64,000 nt of DNA from Daphnia carinata (lineage: Eukaryota; Arthropoda; Branchiopoda; Diplostraca; Daphniidae): the NCBI RefSeq assembly GCF_022539665.2, contig NC_081333.1:12770971-12834970 (forward strand), read 5' to 3'. Position numbers and translations under genes: made by a program. Positions 45,169-57,811 of the stretch are shown piece after piece. How positions within the stretch are numbered: position 1 is the first letter of the stretch; each line of letters begins with the position of its first letter. The notes beneath the pieces were generated by a model. It searched no databases. It was not told the DNA's origin and worked only from the letters and a program-made list of their open reading frames with translations.

Positions 45169-46806
45169 TTTGAACGTAGGTCTCGTCCAAGGATTGGCGA
45201 CAATGTCAAGTACGGAAATGAACAATTTAGACGCGTGCAATATGATGGAAAACTTTAGCCACACAGTTGAAGGGAACGTTGTCGACTGATGTTCCAAAGG
45301 CAAGAGGGAATGCAAGGTCACAAACAGTGAGAAACGAGACAAACAAGGTCATCAGCGTTGATTGCTCGTCACCAATTTCTTAGGTATTTGAGCAAAGCCA
45401 AGGGAGAAGCAACAAACAAGTGAAGGTCCTCGACATTGGGGAACATTTGTTAAAGGTATTACCCTCAAAGGGCATCTAGTCGAATTGGCCTTGTCTTTTC
45501 AATTGACACAACTAATATTTCATCTTGTGTACATGACAATACTGCTACCGGGCAGATTTATAATGTAGTATCAAATGGCCAGCAGCTGACGGTCAAAAAC
45601 CGCATCCAGATCGTGACAATGATGCCCCCCAAAGTTGGTTGGACCCATTGACTCCAGTCTAGCATTCCAGTACCACCCAAAAACGAAGATCAACAATCAA
45701 GTAAGTCAATAGCACCTACGACATTCATTATTGAGAATGTGAGGGAACACGCCTTGTTGGACTGGTAGTACGCGTGAGCGAAAGGACGTGCATCAAAACG
45801 TGAATCTCAATTGACTTTCATACACTTGGTATTAGCAGCGATTGATCAACGGAGCGGAAACTCAATTGGCGAAGGCGTAGAACAAGTTACTACACGAAGA
45901 GCATGTCGTTTATCAAACACGTCTCTTTTAATTAGAATATCAAAACGAAAAATGAAAATCGCTTCCGTTGGAACGTAAACTGCTAGACAGTTTTCAAATG
46001 TGATTCATTAACGACAGAAATGCCTCCCTTTTTCTTTTGTTTTACCCCAGGGCCGATACCTTTGTGCATATACGTTTTATCAAGCAGGGCGGGCCATTGT
46101 TGTATGGAGATTGAAATGGATGGAGCACGGAAAGAGAAGGAAAGAAAGAGGGAAAAAAAAACCTCAAAAGTATCTCTTTTCTTTTCCTACAACCTGTAAG
46201 TCAAGTTTTAGTTGCCTAAAGGCATTGGCAAGAAGACACGGAACCGCGACAGTTCGGTCCGGTCCGAGTTCTTGCCAGTTGGATTGGTTTCCAAGCCACA
46301 CAGCGTAGTTTGTACCAAAACATCAGCGAGTGCAACTGCATGTCTAGTGATTTAATAGCGCTCATCATTGTGTCATTTGAATTAGATATTCTCCTGGATT
46401 ACTTCGCTCATTTGTGTGTGTGTGTGTGTGTGTGTGTGTACATTGTGGAGTTGCACACCTCAGTTTGGCCTTCGAAACACCGGAAATTGAACATAAGGTA
46501 ACCCCAATCAATTTGTTACGCGTTTAATAGTTAAATTTAAATTGTTTTGCATTGCTTTGCTATTGCGAGAACCTATCGCAAAACGTATGCAAAGATGAAT
46601 ACAAAACAACGCTCACATAAAGGGAAACAATTGTAACAGTTTGGTTGTTTTTTTTTTGTGTTACAGGGTTCTTTTGTTCCACGAAGCCAATCTTGATAAG
46701 AAGGAAAAAAGGTAGAACTGGTTCTGAACTTCACAAGTTTCACTTTCGGTCGTGATTGCAGACACAGCAACTCGACTCGCGTTGCGGGCAAAAATTATCA
46801 GAAGCA
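45169..46806. other. Divergent spacer with (GT)n microsatellite
   Basis: This lies between the starts of NPL copy B (minus) and the first aminopeptidase (plus). It contains a GT dinucleotide repeat at 46412-46439. No coding region is supported. A noncoding first exon for the aminopeptidase may lie here, since an AG acceptor (near 46760) precedes its start. Confidence 0.5.
46412..46439. repeat. (GT)n microsatellite
   Basis: About thirteen uninterrupted GT units. It lies upstream of the first aminopeptidase gene. Confidence 0.95.
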
Positions 46807-49800
46807 ATGTCCGCTGTTCTTCGCTTGACTGTTACCAAATGTCGTGCTTCGGGAATCGTCGTCATTTTTATCGCTTGTCTTATGGCCGTTGGTCTTTCGG
46901 TCTACTTTCTCGCTGGCCGCGCTTACCCAACGGCAAACAGCTGTTCGGTTTCACCAAAGAGGCCGCTTCCTGCTTTCGGAGCTGCGCCTAAAATCGCCCA
47001 GAGTGTCATTAGATTACCTCGTACTCTTCTACCTCGCCACTATGACGTCCGCCTCTTGCCCATTTTAGAAAAGGGCAATTTCACTGTCTTGGGTCGGGTA
47101 GTCATCGATCTGCAATGCGTAGAAGAAACAGACCGCATCGTTCTCCACAGTTCAGACATCAAGGTTGATCTCAAATCTGTACAGGTACATTTGTTTTTGT
47201 TTCGCAAATTAGATTTGAACCGGCTATAAATGGTAGACGTTGTTTAATGGACAGGTCATTGAGCAAGGTGATATGGCAAAAAAGATGTTGTCTTTAGAAA
47301 GTATCGATTACGAAACGATAACAGAGTTTCTCATCATTCGTTTAAATACGAAGCATAAAGTCAAGCTGGCCAAAAGAACAAACTACACGCTATCGATGGA
47401 TTTCGTAGGTAATCTAACTGATACTTCAGCCGGATTTTTCCGCTCTGTTTACGTGGAAGACGGAGTTGAAAGGTAACGATTTTTTCTATATCTAAACTGC
47501 CACTTTGTTTTGATTTCATCTGTTAAAAGGTACATGGCCGTGTCCCAAATGGAGCCAACGGACGCTAGACGGGTTTTCCCATGCTTCGACGAGCCAAACA
47601 TGAAGGCCATTTTCACTGTCACCATTGGCCGTCATCGGGACATGACGGCCCTTTCCAATATGCCTCTAATCGATACCACTCCAATGTAATCCACTTTATG
47701 TGAGACATATCCAATGTCTTCATCATCTTTTATTTTTTTTTACCAGTGATGGAATGCAGGATTTCTATTGGGATCATTTTGCTCCGACTCTGTTGATGTC
47801 AACGTATCTAGTGGCGTTCGTGGTGGCTAATTTCACGAAAATTGAGGCTGATGTGGGCAATGCGAATTGGAAATTCAACATCCACGTCCGCACGTCAGCC
47901 GTCAGCCAAGCTCAGTAGGAGCCGTTTGATTAAGAAATCAATTTTTTCTTAACACCCGTTATCGTTTAGATATGCCAAAGTCATAGGACCTAAAACTCAG
48001 GCATTTTACGAAGATTATTTTCAAATGCCATTTCCTCTGCCTAAGCAAGATATGATTGCCATACCCAGTGCCTTCGTCGGAGCCATGGAGAATTGGGGTC
48101 TTTTAACATACGGGTATCTTTTTATTTTTTAACCGCAAACGATATTTGAATACGTAATGATGTGGGATTTATTAACGGCAGTGAGAGTGTCCTACTCTAC
48201 GACGCAGATGTGTCTTCCTTGGACGATCGTCAAACAGTGGTCGAGTTGGTCACTCACGAGCTGGCTCATCAATGGTTTGGCAATCTGGTAACGATGGACT
48301 GGTAATTCCCGTTAGCGTGCACACCTTTAAGTTCCGTACGTTCACCGGGCTTTTTGTCCTTTAAGGTGGAGCGATTTGTGGTTAAAAGAAGGTTTCACCA
48401 GTTACATCGAATGCCTTGCAGCGGAACACGTATGAAGACCCGTTCCTAGACATCCATGAACCAATCACGTTAATGATTTTGAAATTCAGGTTGATCCTAG
48501 TCTGGAGAGGTTAGAACAATTTGTGACTAGTTCGCTACACACAGTCATGCGATTGGACGCACTCGAATCCAGCCATCCTATCAGCGTACTAGTCAATCAT
48601 CCTGACGAAATCGGGGAATTATTCGATGACATCTCCTACAAGAAAGGTGAACGAAATGTAAATTCATGTTAATCCCACGTCTTAAGTATCGATACGTAAA
48701 GGTGCCGCCATTACTCGTATGCTGGCCAATTTTATCGGTGCCAAGTCGTTCAGGAACGGACTCACCAATTACTTGCGGATACAGTAAGCGAATGTCAAAT
48801 TATGCGGGTTAGCGCACTCACGTTTCTTCTCGTTTGTCAAGTCAATACGGCAATGCAGTGCAAGATGATCTCTGGAACGCGTTTGACAAACAAGCCGAAC
48901 TCGACCATGTTTTCCTACCCACCAATGTCAAAACTATTATGGACACGTGGACACTTAAGATGGGTATCGATTGCTCCATTTCAAATGGCTGCATACAATT
49001 TAAAGATCTTTGACATGCAGGTTTCCCAGTTGTAACAGTTCAACGCGATTATAACAGTCAGAACGTTACAATAACGCAGGTGAGTTTTCCATTTACCCTT
49101 GTCGCATTCAACTCAAATGATTGATTCATACAATAGAAACGATTTTTGGTTCGCAAATCTAATTCTACCACCGCCGATCCAACCGTCTACCTTTGGTGGA
49201 CACCTTTAACTTACACGACAGACTTCCGGACGATTGGATCTACCTGGTTGGCAGAAAACCAAACATCAAAGAATCTCACATTAGAAATTGAAATAAGAAA
49301 CGATGAATGGGTCATCTTTAATGTCAATGAAACAGGTACATTACACCCCAAGTACGATGTACTTTGAAATGACGATATCTGATTAACAGGATATTACCGC
49401 GTCAATTACGACGCCCGCAATTGGCAATTGATTGCCAAACAATTGATGACGAACCACACAGCCATTTCGGTCATTAATCGAGCGCAAATCATGAATGATG
49501 CCCTCAACTTGGCAAGGGCAGGTTTGCTCAATTACGAGATACCCCTCAATTTAACAAAGTACTTGGAACGGGAAGACGAATTTCTACCGTGGGAAGCCAC
49601 GTTAACAGCGCTCTCTTACCTGGATTCAATGATGCAGCGAACACCTGGCTACGGCCTCCTCAAAGTGAATAAAAATTCAATCAAATATTAACGCATCAAT
49701 AACTAAATTTCCCATTTTAAGAATTACGTCTTGAAGATTCTGTCACCACTTTATGAATCTTTGGGATTCATAAACAGAAGCAGCGATTCCCACTTGACAG

Positions 49801-50738
49801 GCAAACTACGTCGCAAAGTTGTAGATTCCTGTTGCTCCATGGGCCATAAGGATTGCATCACAAAAGCCACAGATTCCTATCATCAATGGATGTCTGATCC
49901 TCAAAATACTACGTAATCTATGGTTTTCTCCTTTTCTTGCCAACACGCTCTGATGATTCTGAACAGGATCGTTCCTGCCATGCTGAAACGAGTCGTCGTC
50001 TGCACGGCCATACGTCACGGTGGTGAGATGGAATGGGATTTTGCGTTCAAACGTTTCCGTGACAGTAACGTGGCAAGTGAAAAAGCTACTCTTCTTTCCT
50101 CGCTGAGTTGCACCCAGGAATCCTGGATTATTGCCAGGTTGGATTATTAGATTGTCTTGATGATTTCGTGTTCCGTGATACGTTCATCTTTTGATATTGT
50201 ATAGAATGCTAGAAATGTGCTTGAGTCCCACTACTGGATTTCGGACGCAAGACGCACTCGACGTAATCAAAACGTTGGCGGGCAATCCCATCGGTCGATT
50301 CTTGACATTCAATTTCATGCGTGAAAAATGGCTAGAAATGACGAAAATGTAAGTGAACATTTTTTACCCAGTCACATTCCGCATTTTTAACATTCAAGGC
50401 GTTTTCGCATTGATAGTTTCAGTTCAATCCATAATTTGGCTCACGTTTTCGAATCCGTGACGAAGGCGTTCAACACCGACATGGAATTAAAAGAGGCAAG
50501 TAGCTTAAAAACAACAGACATCTAAAGAAACGAAAAATAACAGTTTGTCGTGCATTGTTAGCTGTCAGACTTTGTTGGAAGGAACAAGGAACTTTTGGTG
50601 AGCGCGATGACACGTTCTACTCAGCAATCGATCGACAGAGTTAGAAGCAACTTGAGCTGGATGAAACAAAACTATCGGCATGTCGTCAATTGGCTCCAAA
50701 AAGCCAACACGGATGCCACCTTTCAACGTAGTACCTGA
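46807..50738 (+). CDS. M1 zinc aminopeptidase, type II membrane form, copy 1
   Basis: An aminopeptidase N-like ectoenzyme that removes N-terminal residues from peptides. Eighteen exons join to exactly 967 residues. A short cytoplasmic N-terminus is followed by one membrane anchor (about residues 17-37) and a Ser/Pro stalk. The substrate-binding GAMENWG block lies in the exon ending 48113, and the zinc site [16 protein letters not shown] continues as WSDLWLKE, keeping HExxH-18-E. The transition-state Tyr is in ISYKKG. The C-terminal ERAP1-like helical domain ends without a GPI signal. The sequence after GAMEN reads LLTYG rather than the usual TYR. The last intron begins with GC (50496). Copy 2 lies downstream in tandem. 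Confidence 0.93.
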
Positions 50739-53562
50739 TCAGTTGTCGCAACTGGAAATACACAATTCGTTTTACGCCCTCTGCGCACCTGCTATTTACT
50801 CAACTGGGACGCTGTTTATCATCCAATGCTTCCGGCGTTGAAGCAACTCACGCTCCCGAACGCAAATGAATTGGGTTTGTAAAGGACTGTCACTACATGT
50901 CAGACATCTTTTCATTCGCGCTGATTTCAACAGTTGAAAATGATCATGTTTGACCTTGCTCCACATTTTCCCGCATTGAGAGCAAATCTAAGTTAGGATA
51001 ACGTTGAATCAGTCAGAAAAATCTGGCCGGACGCCAGATTTCAGTCAACCTTTAACATTGCCTGCCTTTACAGCGTGTATTTCACATGTTTTAGCAGTTG
51101 TTGTGTTAACAGAGGCGTAGTCGCCCGCAGCTGTTGCACATTGCACTGCTCACACCCTCGTGATTGGATAAGCAATTCACGCAGATTCTCGTGTCGTCCT
51201 TTAATAAATCAGTTCCCAATAAGCTTTTTAATTATACAAATTAGAAAATAGCGATGAATTACGATAGAGGTGAAAGAAGGAAAGATAATGTGTATTAAAC
51301 GAGAGAAATCAGGTTAAACACATTAGAAAGTGGAAAGAGATAAGGAAGTGAACGAAAAAGGTAACGGTAAGAAAAAAAAGGACAAAATCATACAAGCGAT
51401 AGCCGAAGGTAGTGCACTGACAAAAAACTGCGTGTGCTATGTAACCCTTTCCCCCCAAAAAAATGAAAATGAATTTTGGCAACAGACATAGGTCGTTCTG
51501 GTTTGCTTCCCACCTACAACTGCGCATAATCCTTTTTGTTTTGCTTTTTTGCATTTTAAGCTTTATACACCTTCAAGCTATTAAGTACCTTTTGAACAAT
51601 GGCAAAGATCTGAAAAAATTAGCAAGCTAAAAAAAGTAAAAAAAACAATGGTTGGAAAGTTGACCCGGTACCCTGGTTCCAACACAAAACTGTGCCAAGC
51701 GATGGCCATCGACCATACGAGATCTTTGCTTTGTGACACACAGCGAAAAACGATTACCTATGGCGATAGGCCAAGGTCCACCTGTCAAATGTGGAATTAG
51801 CATCCACCGTAGTTAGGACAGGTTTCACCAGCAGATGAAGGAAAACGAGTTTGGTAGTCTCAGTATAGTGTTCATATTCCATATACCTATTTGGCTGGCC
51901 CACTCTCGACGTTTATTTATCGAGTAACGAAGAGAAAGCTTCGAGGGTTAAAACGTAAAGCCATTTCTTTACATAACCAGAGGCCGTACGTTTTTTTTTA
52001 GTGCGCTTCAAAAGGTATGTGGCTACAGTGTACTATGTCAGCATAGACTTTAGACGTAGTACGTAAACACCCCCCTCTCGCGTGTCTCGCTGCTCAGTAG
52101 TCGGTCGTCAGCGGTTGCTGCTAGTGGACGCGCTGTTCCACATTCGTGTTTTCTCTTTCACGTTTTTTTTTTGTCGTCGTCACTTTCTTTCTAATTGTTT
52201 TCTCACGTCTCTTTCTGAGTTTGTTTTCTTTTTTTTCTGACTCACCAACAAGCGTTCACCCATCACGAGCTACAGGTATGTTGACTTTGTCAGTAACGTG
52301 GGTCGTTTCTATTTTGAATCATATGGGTCACATGGAACTATAAAAACGTAACGTACTTGCCAGTTGTGTTTGTTCTTTTCACGTGGCATTTTCTGGAAGG
52401 AATGTTCAAGTGGGAGCTAATGAAAATGGGGCCTCTTTTCGATGCGTTTTGAAATAAAAAGTGTTCGGAAGAGTAGTTCCACTTAGCATGTGATTCGTTG
52501 ATGTCTCGCTAGCCGGGTTTGTTTCAATCTCTTGAAAAAGAAAGAAATGTGTTGCAATGTTTTGAGTTGAGCGATTGGGACCTATTTTGAGAGATGGGAG
52601 TTTGTGATGAATGGGTTTGTTTATTTGTACGATCTGCTGCACTCGTTGCGTATCCTTGTCTTTCAACTTCTTTTATCATCAAGGAAAAAAAAACAAACAA
52701 TTTCTTCTCCTCCCTTATTGCGGCTGACGCCATCACGTCAAAGTATGTCTAGCCACACTGTTGGCCTCTACGTAAATTAGAGAATACGCATAACGTGTAC
52801 AATATCTGTAGTGGAGAATGCAGAGGTAAACACTGTCGCACAGGCACTCGAGTGGCCACATCATGTAGGCAAAGAACGTAGTGGATATCGGCTCAAATTC
52901 AAGTGGTCCAACCCTAATATATTCTCGACATAGAAATAGGCATTTAAAGGAATGCTTCTTCAACTTTAAGAGCCGACAGTGGTATACGTTTTCTCCGTCC
53001 CACTGCGCAGATGCAACACAAGTTTCTCCCACTTGCTTTAAGAGCCACCCATGTCGCAGACGTAATCCGATCTATCACTGCTAGCAGCCAAAAATTCAAT
53101 TAAACAGTCAAAGTTGCACACACATTTCATTGTCGATTGGAACCTGTTTCATGTTGGCCGCTTTTTCCAACAATACGAACCATACACAGATTGGAAATTC
53201 CAACTGATTTGGAAGTCGCCCAGTTGCGCATTTCATCATCTAAAAAAAAAAAAAGAAATTCCATTACACAATGGGTTTGTACGTGAGTTTTGAAAATGTT
53301 GTTTCCAATTCACCGAGCGCATCGTGCTTCTCGACGCACATTTTGAAAAGTTTGGAACAATGGAGAAATGCTAACATATCACGTTACATACAAAGGGTGG
53401 GGAGACCTGTTATTCTATCCATGTCTGTGCTGCTATCTAACATCATTCTTTGCTTGTGTACTGTCAATAGAGTTATAGACGAAGAAGCTGAACGACTGCA
53501 TCATTCAATCACTGGCAGAGAAAAAAGAAAAAAGCGAAAGAAAAAAAAACAAACAATCAACG
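50739..53562. other. Spacer upstream of second aminopeptidase
   Basis: The left part should be the 3' untranslated region of copy 1 and the right part the promoter of copy 2. A plausible noncoding first exon is listed separately at 52094-52275. ORFs of 65-100 codons elsewhere show no family features. Confidence 0.5.
52094..52275 (+). promoter_or_regulatory. Candidate start site and noncoding first exon of aminopeptidase 2
   Basis: A TCAGT initiator at 52094-52098, in a CG-containing block, is followed by a pyrimidine-rich stretch and ends at CTACAG|GTATGT, an excellent donor. No ATG-led coding frame fits this exon. It would splice to an acceptor near 53520, just before the copy 2 start. The assignment to that gene is an inference. 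Confidence 0.4.
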
Positions 53563-56500
53563 ATGAAAACGACGAATGGCGGTTACGTGGTGTCCAAATG
53601 CAGGGCGTTGCTCTTGTTGATCGCTTTTATTGGTTCGCTTATTGCCGTCGGTTTGCTGGTCTACTTCCTGGCCGACCGACCTGCGGCCGGCAGCGTTACG
53701 AATGGAGTATCAACTGCCTCTCCTTCTACCTCCAGCAAAGCCGAAGTGATTAGCAATAAGAATGTCCGTCTGCCTCGGGCTGTTTTACCTATCCGTTACG
53801 ATGTCCGACTCTTCCCCATCCTGGAGAAAGGCAATTTCTCCATTTTGGGTCACGTGTCCATCGATGTCCATTGCAAAATGGAAACGGACCGCATCGTTTT
53901 GCACAGCGCCGACATCGTCGTCGATCCCAAATCCGTCAAGGTACAAGAAATCTCGTATGACAGTAGCAAAACGTTTAGACCATTTGTTTTGCAGGTAATG
54001 GAACACGGCAAAACAATGAAATCGTTGATGGTTGCTAGCGACGGCATCCATTACGACACTGAAATGGAGTTTCTCGTCATTCGTCTTTGTCCTAAACACA
54101 AGGACAAGCTGGTCAAAGGAGCCAACTACACGCTGTCGATGAATTTTGTCGGTAACCTCACCGATCAGCTGCGGGGCTTGTACCGTTCCACTTACAAAGA
54201 AGACGGCGTTGAAAAGTATACAGTCCCTAGCCATTTCCATGCAATCAATTCTTCCATTTCCTTTCGGAGAGAAAGCGTTTATGGATTCGTCTATTTGACA
54301 GGTACATGGCCGTCTCTCAAATGGAACCGACGGATGCCCGACGAGCTTTCCCCTGTTTCGATGAGCCCAATATGAAGGCAATTTTCTCCGTCACTCTCGG
54401 CCGCCATCGTGACATGACGGCCCTTTCCAATATGCCATTGATCAACACGACTCAAATGCAAGTCATTCTGTCACGTCTATTCACATTTGCGCATCCGTTT
54501 GCCGAGCAGACGTCAATTTTCGTATGTTTTGCTTCTAATAGGGAAGGCATGGATGAATTTTATTGGGACCATTTCGCCCCTTCCGTTCCCATGTCCACTT
54601 ACCTGGTGGCTTTCATCGTTGCCAATTTCACGCAAGTCCCAGCCGACGTTGGCAACGCTAATTGGAAGTTCAACATTTATGCACGTCCTTCGGCTCGCAA
54701 TCAAGCTCAGTCAGTTTTTTCAGTTTATATCGCACTTCAAAATGACATCATTTGCATTTGCTATCCAAGGTATGCCAGTGAAATTGGGCCAAAGATCCAA
54801 GCGTTCTTCGAGGATTATTTCCAAATTCCATTCCCGTTGCCTAAGCAGGACATGATTGCCATTCCCGATTTTTCTGCAGGTCTTTTTTCTCATTCGTGTC
54901 GCCCTTTTTTTTTCTCTATAAAAACTTTTATTCGTTTTATTATAGGCGCTATGGAAAACTGGGGTTTGATTACCTACAGGTATAAAAGACATCAAAAAAC
55001 GATTACAATTTCAAATTGTTCATTGCCGTTTTTATAACGTAGAGAAACTGCATTGCTCTACGATGAGAAGAAATCGTCTGTTGGCAACAAGGAGCGAGTA
55101 TGCGAGGTTATAGCGCACGAGTTAGCTCATCAATGGTTCGGCAACCTCGTTACCATGGACTGGTAAAAAATAGTATGGGAATTGAATTAGCTATAGAATT
55201 TACTAATTTTAAGGATGTTAAAAGGTGGAGCGATTTATGGTTGAACGAAGGTTTTGCCAGTTACGCTGAATACCTGGGATCCGAGCACGTAGAACCTGGT
55301 CTCAAATGGCTCCAACAGTTTGTGACGAGGGATCTCCAGGATGTGATGAGCTTGGACGCACTCGAATCTAGCCATCCGATTAGCGTCGTCGTTCACCATC
55401 CCAATGAAATTAACGAAATTTTTGATCGAATCTCTTACGGTAAAGGTGCAACGATTATCCGCATGTTGGCCGCTTTCCTCGGCGAGAAAACCTTCAGGCA
55501 AGGACTCAGCAATTACCTGAAATCCCGGTAAGTCGAAATTCATTTTAAACATTGACAAAGCAACGCATCAATGACTTACACCTTCGTCCAGTCAATACGG
55601 GAACGCCGTTCAAGATGATCTTTGGGATGCTCTAACAAAACAGGCCAAAGTTAACAAGGTCCCCATACCCACCGGAGTCAAAGAAATCATGGACACATGG
55701 ACCTTGAAAATGGGTAAGTTAATTTGAATTTTGCGCTAAAAGTCAGTTCATAACCTTTAATTTTATTGCAGGTTTCCCGGTCGTTACAGTGACCCGGGAA
55801 TATGATAACAACACCGTTCTAATTAACCAGGTAAATCGATTAAAATTTTTCACTTTATGATTACGTAATCAAAACATCGCTCTACGTATAGGAACGCTTC
55901 TTGATGCAACGATCCAATGCCAGTATCCAGGACAAGACCGTTTACCTTTGGTGGGTCCCTCTTACGTACACGGCCGACTTCCAGACTATCGGATCCACCT
56001 GGTTATCTGACGGTCAGACTAGCAAAAAGCATGAACTAAGCATCCCTATCGATAAAAGCCAATGGCTCATCTTTAATGTTGATCAAATGGGTACGACTCG
56101 GACTTTTCGTACCATCTGAATCTACTTGTTACATAATGGCCGCTCTTTTCAGGATATTATCGCATCAATTACGATGCACGTAACTGGCAATTGATTGGCC
56201 AACAGTTGATGACGAATCATTCTGCCATTTCCGTAATTAATCGAGCTCAAATCTTGGACGATGCTTTCAATTTGGCCGAAGCTGGCCAATTGGACTACAT
56301 GACCACTTTGAATCTAACTCGCTATCTGGAACACGAAAGTGATTACGTTCCTTGGGATGCTGCCCTCTCTGGCATGGGTTCCATCTCGTCTATGATGTCT
56401 CGCACTTCGGGTTACGGCCTGTTGAAAAAACATTTCCGAACAATCATCACACCGTTGTACAACAAGTTGGGATTCGATCAGAAGATAGACGAGGATATTC

Positions 56501-57412
56501 TCATGACCAAGCTGCGTGCCAGTGTCGTCACTTGGGCGTGTTCCATGGGTAACAAGGACTGCATTAGTCGGGTCGTCAACTCCTACGCCCAATGGATGGC
56601 TGATCCCGAGAACGTTGAGTAAGCAAAGACCAAAACAAAAGCTTCAGATGCGTTTAGTTACTAACATTCTCTTACGATCGTTTACAGCATCATTTCGCCT
56701 AACCTTAAAGGACCTGTCACATGCGCGGCCATCCGCGAAGGAGATGAAGCCGAATGGGAATTTGCCCTGAATCGTTACATGTCAAGTAATGTGGCCAGCG
56801 AACAAGCTGTTCTTCTTGCTTCCATGTCCTGCTCTGAAAAGCCTTGGATTTTGGCTAAGTACAACTTAAAAGAATTATATTTTAAATGTCAATTGATACG
56901 ACACTTGTCGTTAGGATGTTGGAAATGAGTCTCAACTCAACATCTGGAATTCGTAAACAAGACGCAGCTCGAGTTATTAGCCAAGTAGCTTACAATTCAC
57001 TTGGTCGCTACATGGCTTTCAATTTCATCAGGGACAAGTGGGACGAATTACGTAAAGTGTACGTGATTGCAGATTAGGTTGTCTATCCGATTGATGTTAT
57101 TCATCATTTTCTTTTTAATGCAGATTCCCTACAGGTTTCAGCTCAATGTCGGGCATCATTAAAGCGGTAGCAGCGTCGTTCAACACCGATCTGGAATTGA
57201 AGGAGGTAACAATTAGCGTCAGAAAAATTAGAATTACCGTTCTAACTTAACGTTTGATGGTGCAGCTGATGCAGTTTAGAGATGAACGAAGTGCAAGTCT
57301 CGGTGGAACGGAACGAGCCATGCAACAGTCGATTGACCGGGCCAAGAACAATCTCAATTGGATGAGACAAAACTATGAAAAAGTGGTGGATTGGCTCCAG
57401 CGCGTCTACTAA
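53563..57412 (+). CDS. M1 zinc aminopeptidase, type II membrane form, copy 2
   Basis: This has the same plan as copy 1: short N-terminus, one anchor (about residues 15-36), Ser/Thr stalk, then the M1 catalytic domain with [13 protein letters not shown] (exon from about 54947), [16 protein letters not shown] continuing [14 protein letters not shown] and an ERAP1-like C-terminal domain ending WLQRVY. All catalytic residues are present, including the TYRE sequence that copy 1 lacks. Intron positions match copy 1. Intron 1 (53941-53994) is only 54 bases and open in frame, and intron 3 starts with GC (54458). No GPI signal follows. Its close similarity to copy 1 and direct orientation indicate tandem duplication. 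Confidence 0.93.
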
Positions 57413-57811
57413 ATTGGCAAATGCCAAATCCTGATACCTTTTCTTAATTTTGTTTGGCCTTTCTTTATTATTTTCATATTTACTTGTATCCAGACAATCA
57501 AATCATTGCCGATTTTTCAGAGGAAACGGCTAAGGAAATCAGGAATTCCCTTTTGCGTTTTGATGCTGTATGGTCTAGCAGTTATAAACAAGTTCTATTA
57601 TTAATGATCGATGATTGATAAATCAGTAAGGGTTTTCATCGAAGGCACGGGTGCCAATATTATATGTACAAGTCGATGGATGACAGTAAACAGTTTTCGT
57701 TGTATCCGTTTTTTTCATTTACAAATCTTTTATTTTCTCCCTTAATAACATTTTTCGTGATTTGATACACGAACAGAATAGTTTGATGAAATCAATCACG
57801 GGAAACGTAAT
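57413..57811. other. Convergent 3' spacer between aminopeptidases 2 and 3
   Basis: A short stretch between two stops facing each other. It holds the 3' ends of both transcripts and nothing else that I can recognise. Confidence 0.5.

Noticed and set aside
53271-53753. 160-codon ORF overlapping the aminopeptidase 2 start
   Set aside because: It reads a different frame through the leader and first exon and encodes no conserved domain; the aminopeptidase frame is clearly the coding one.
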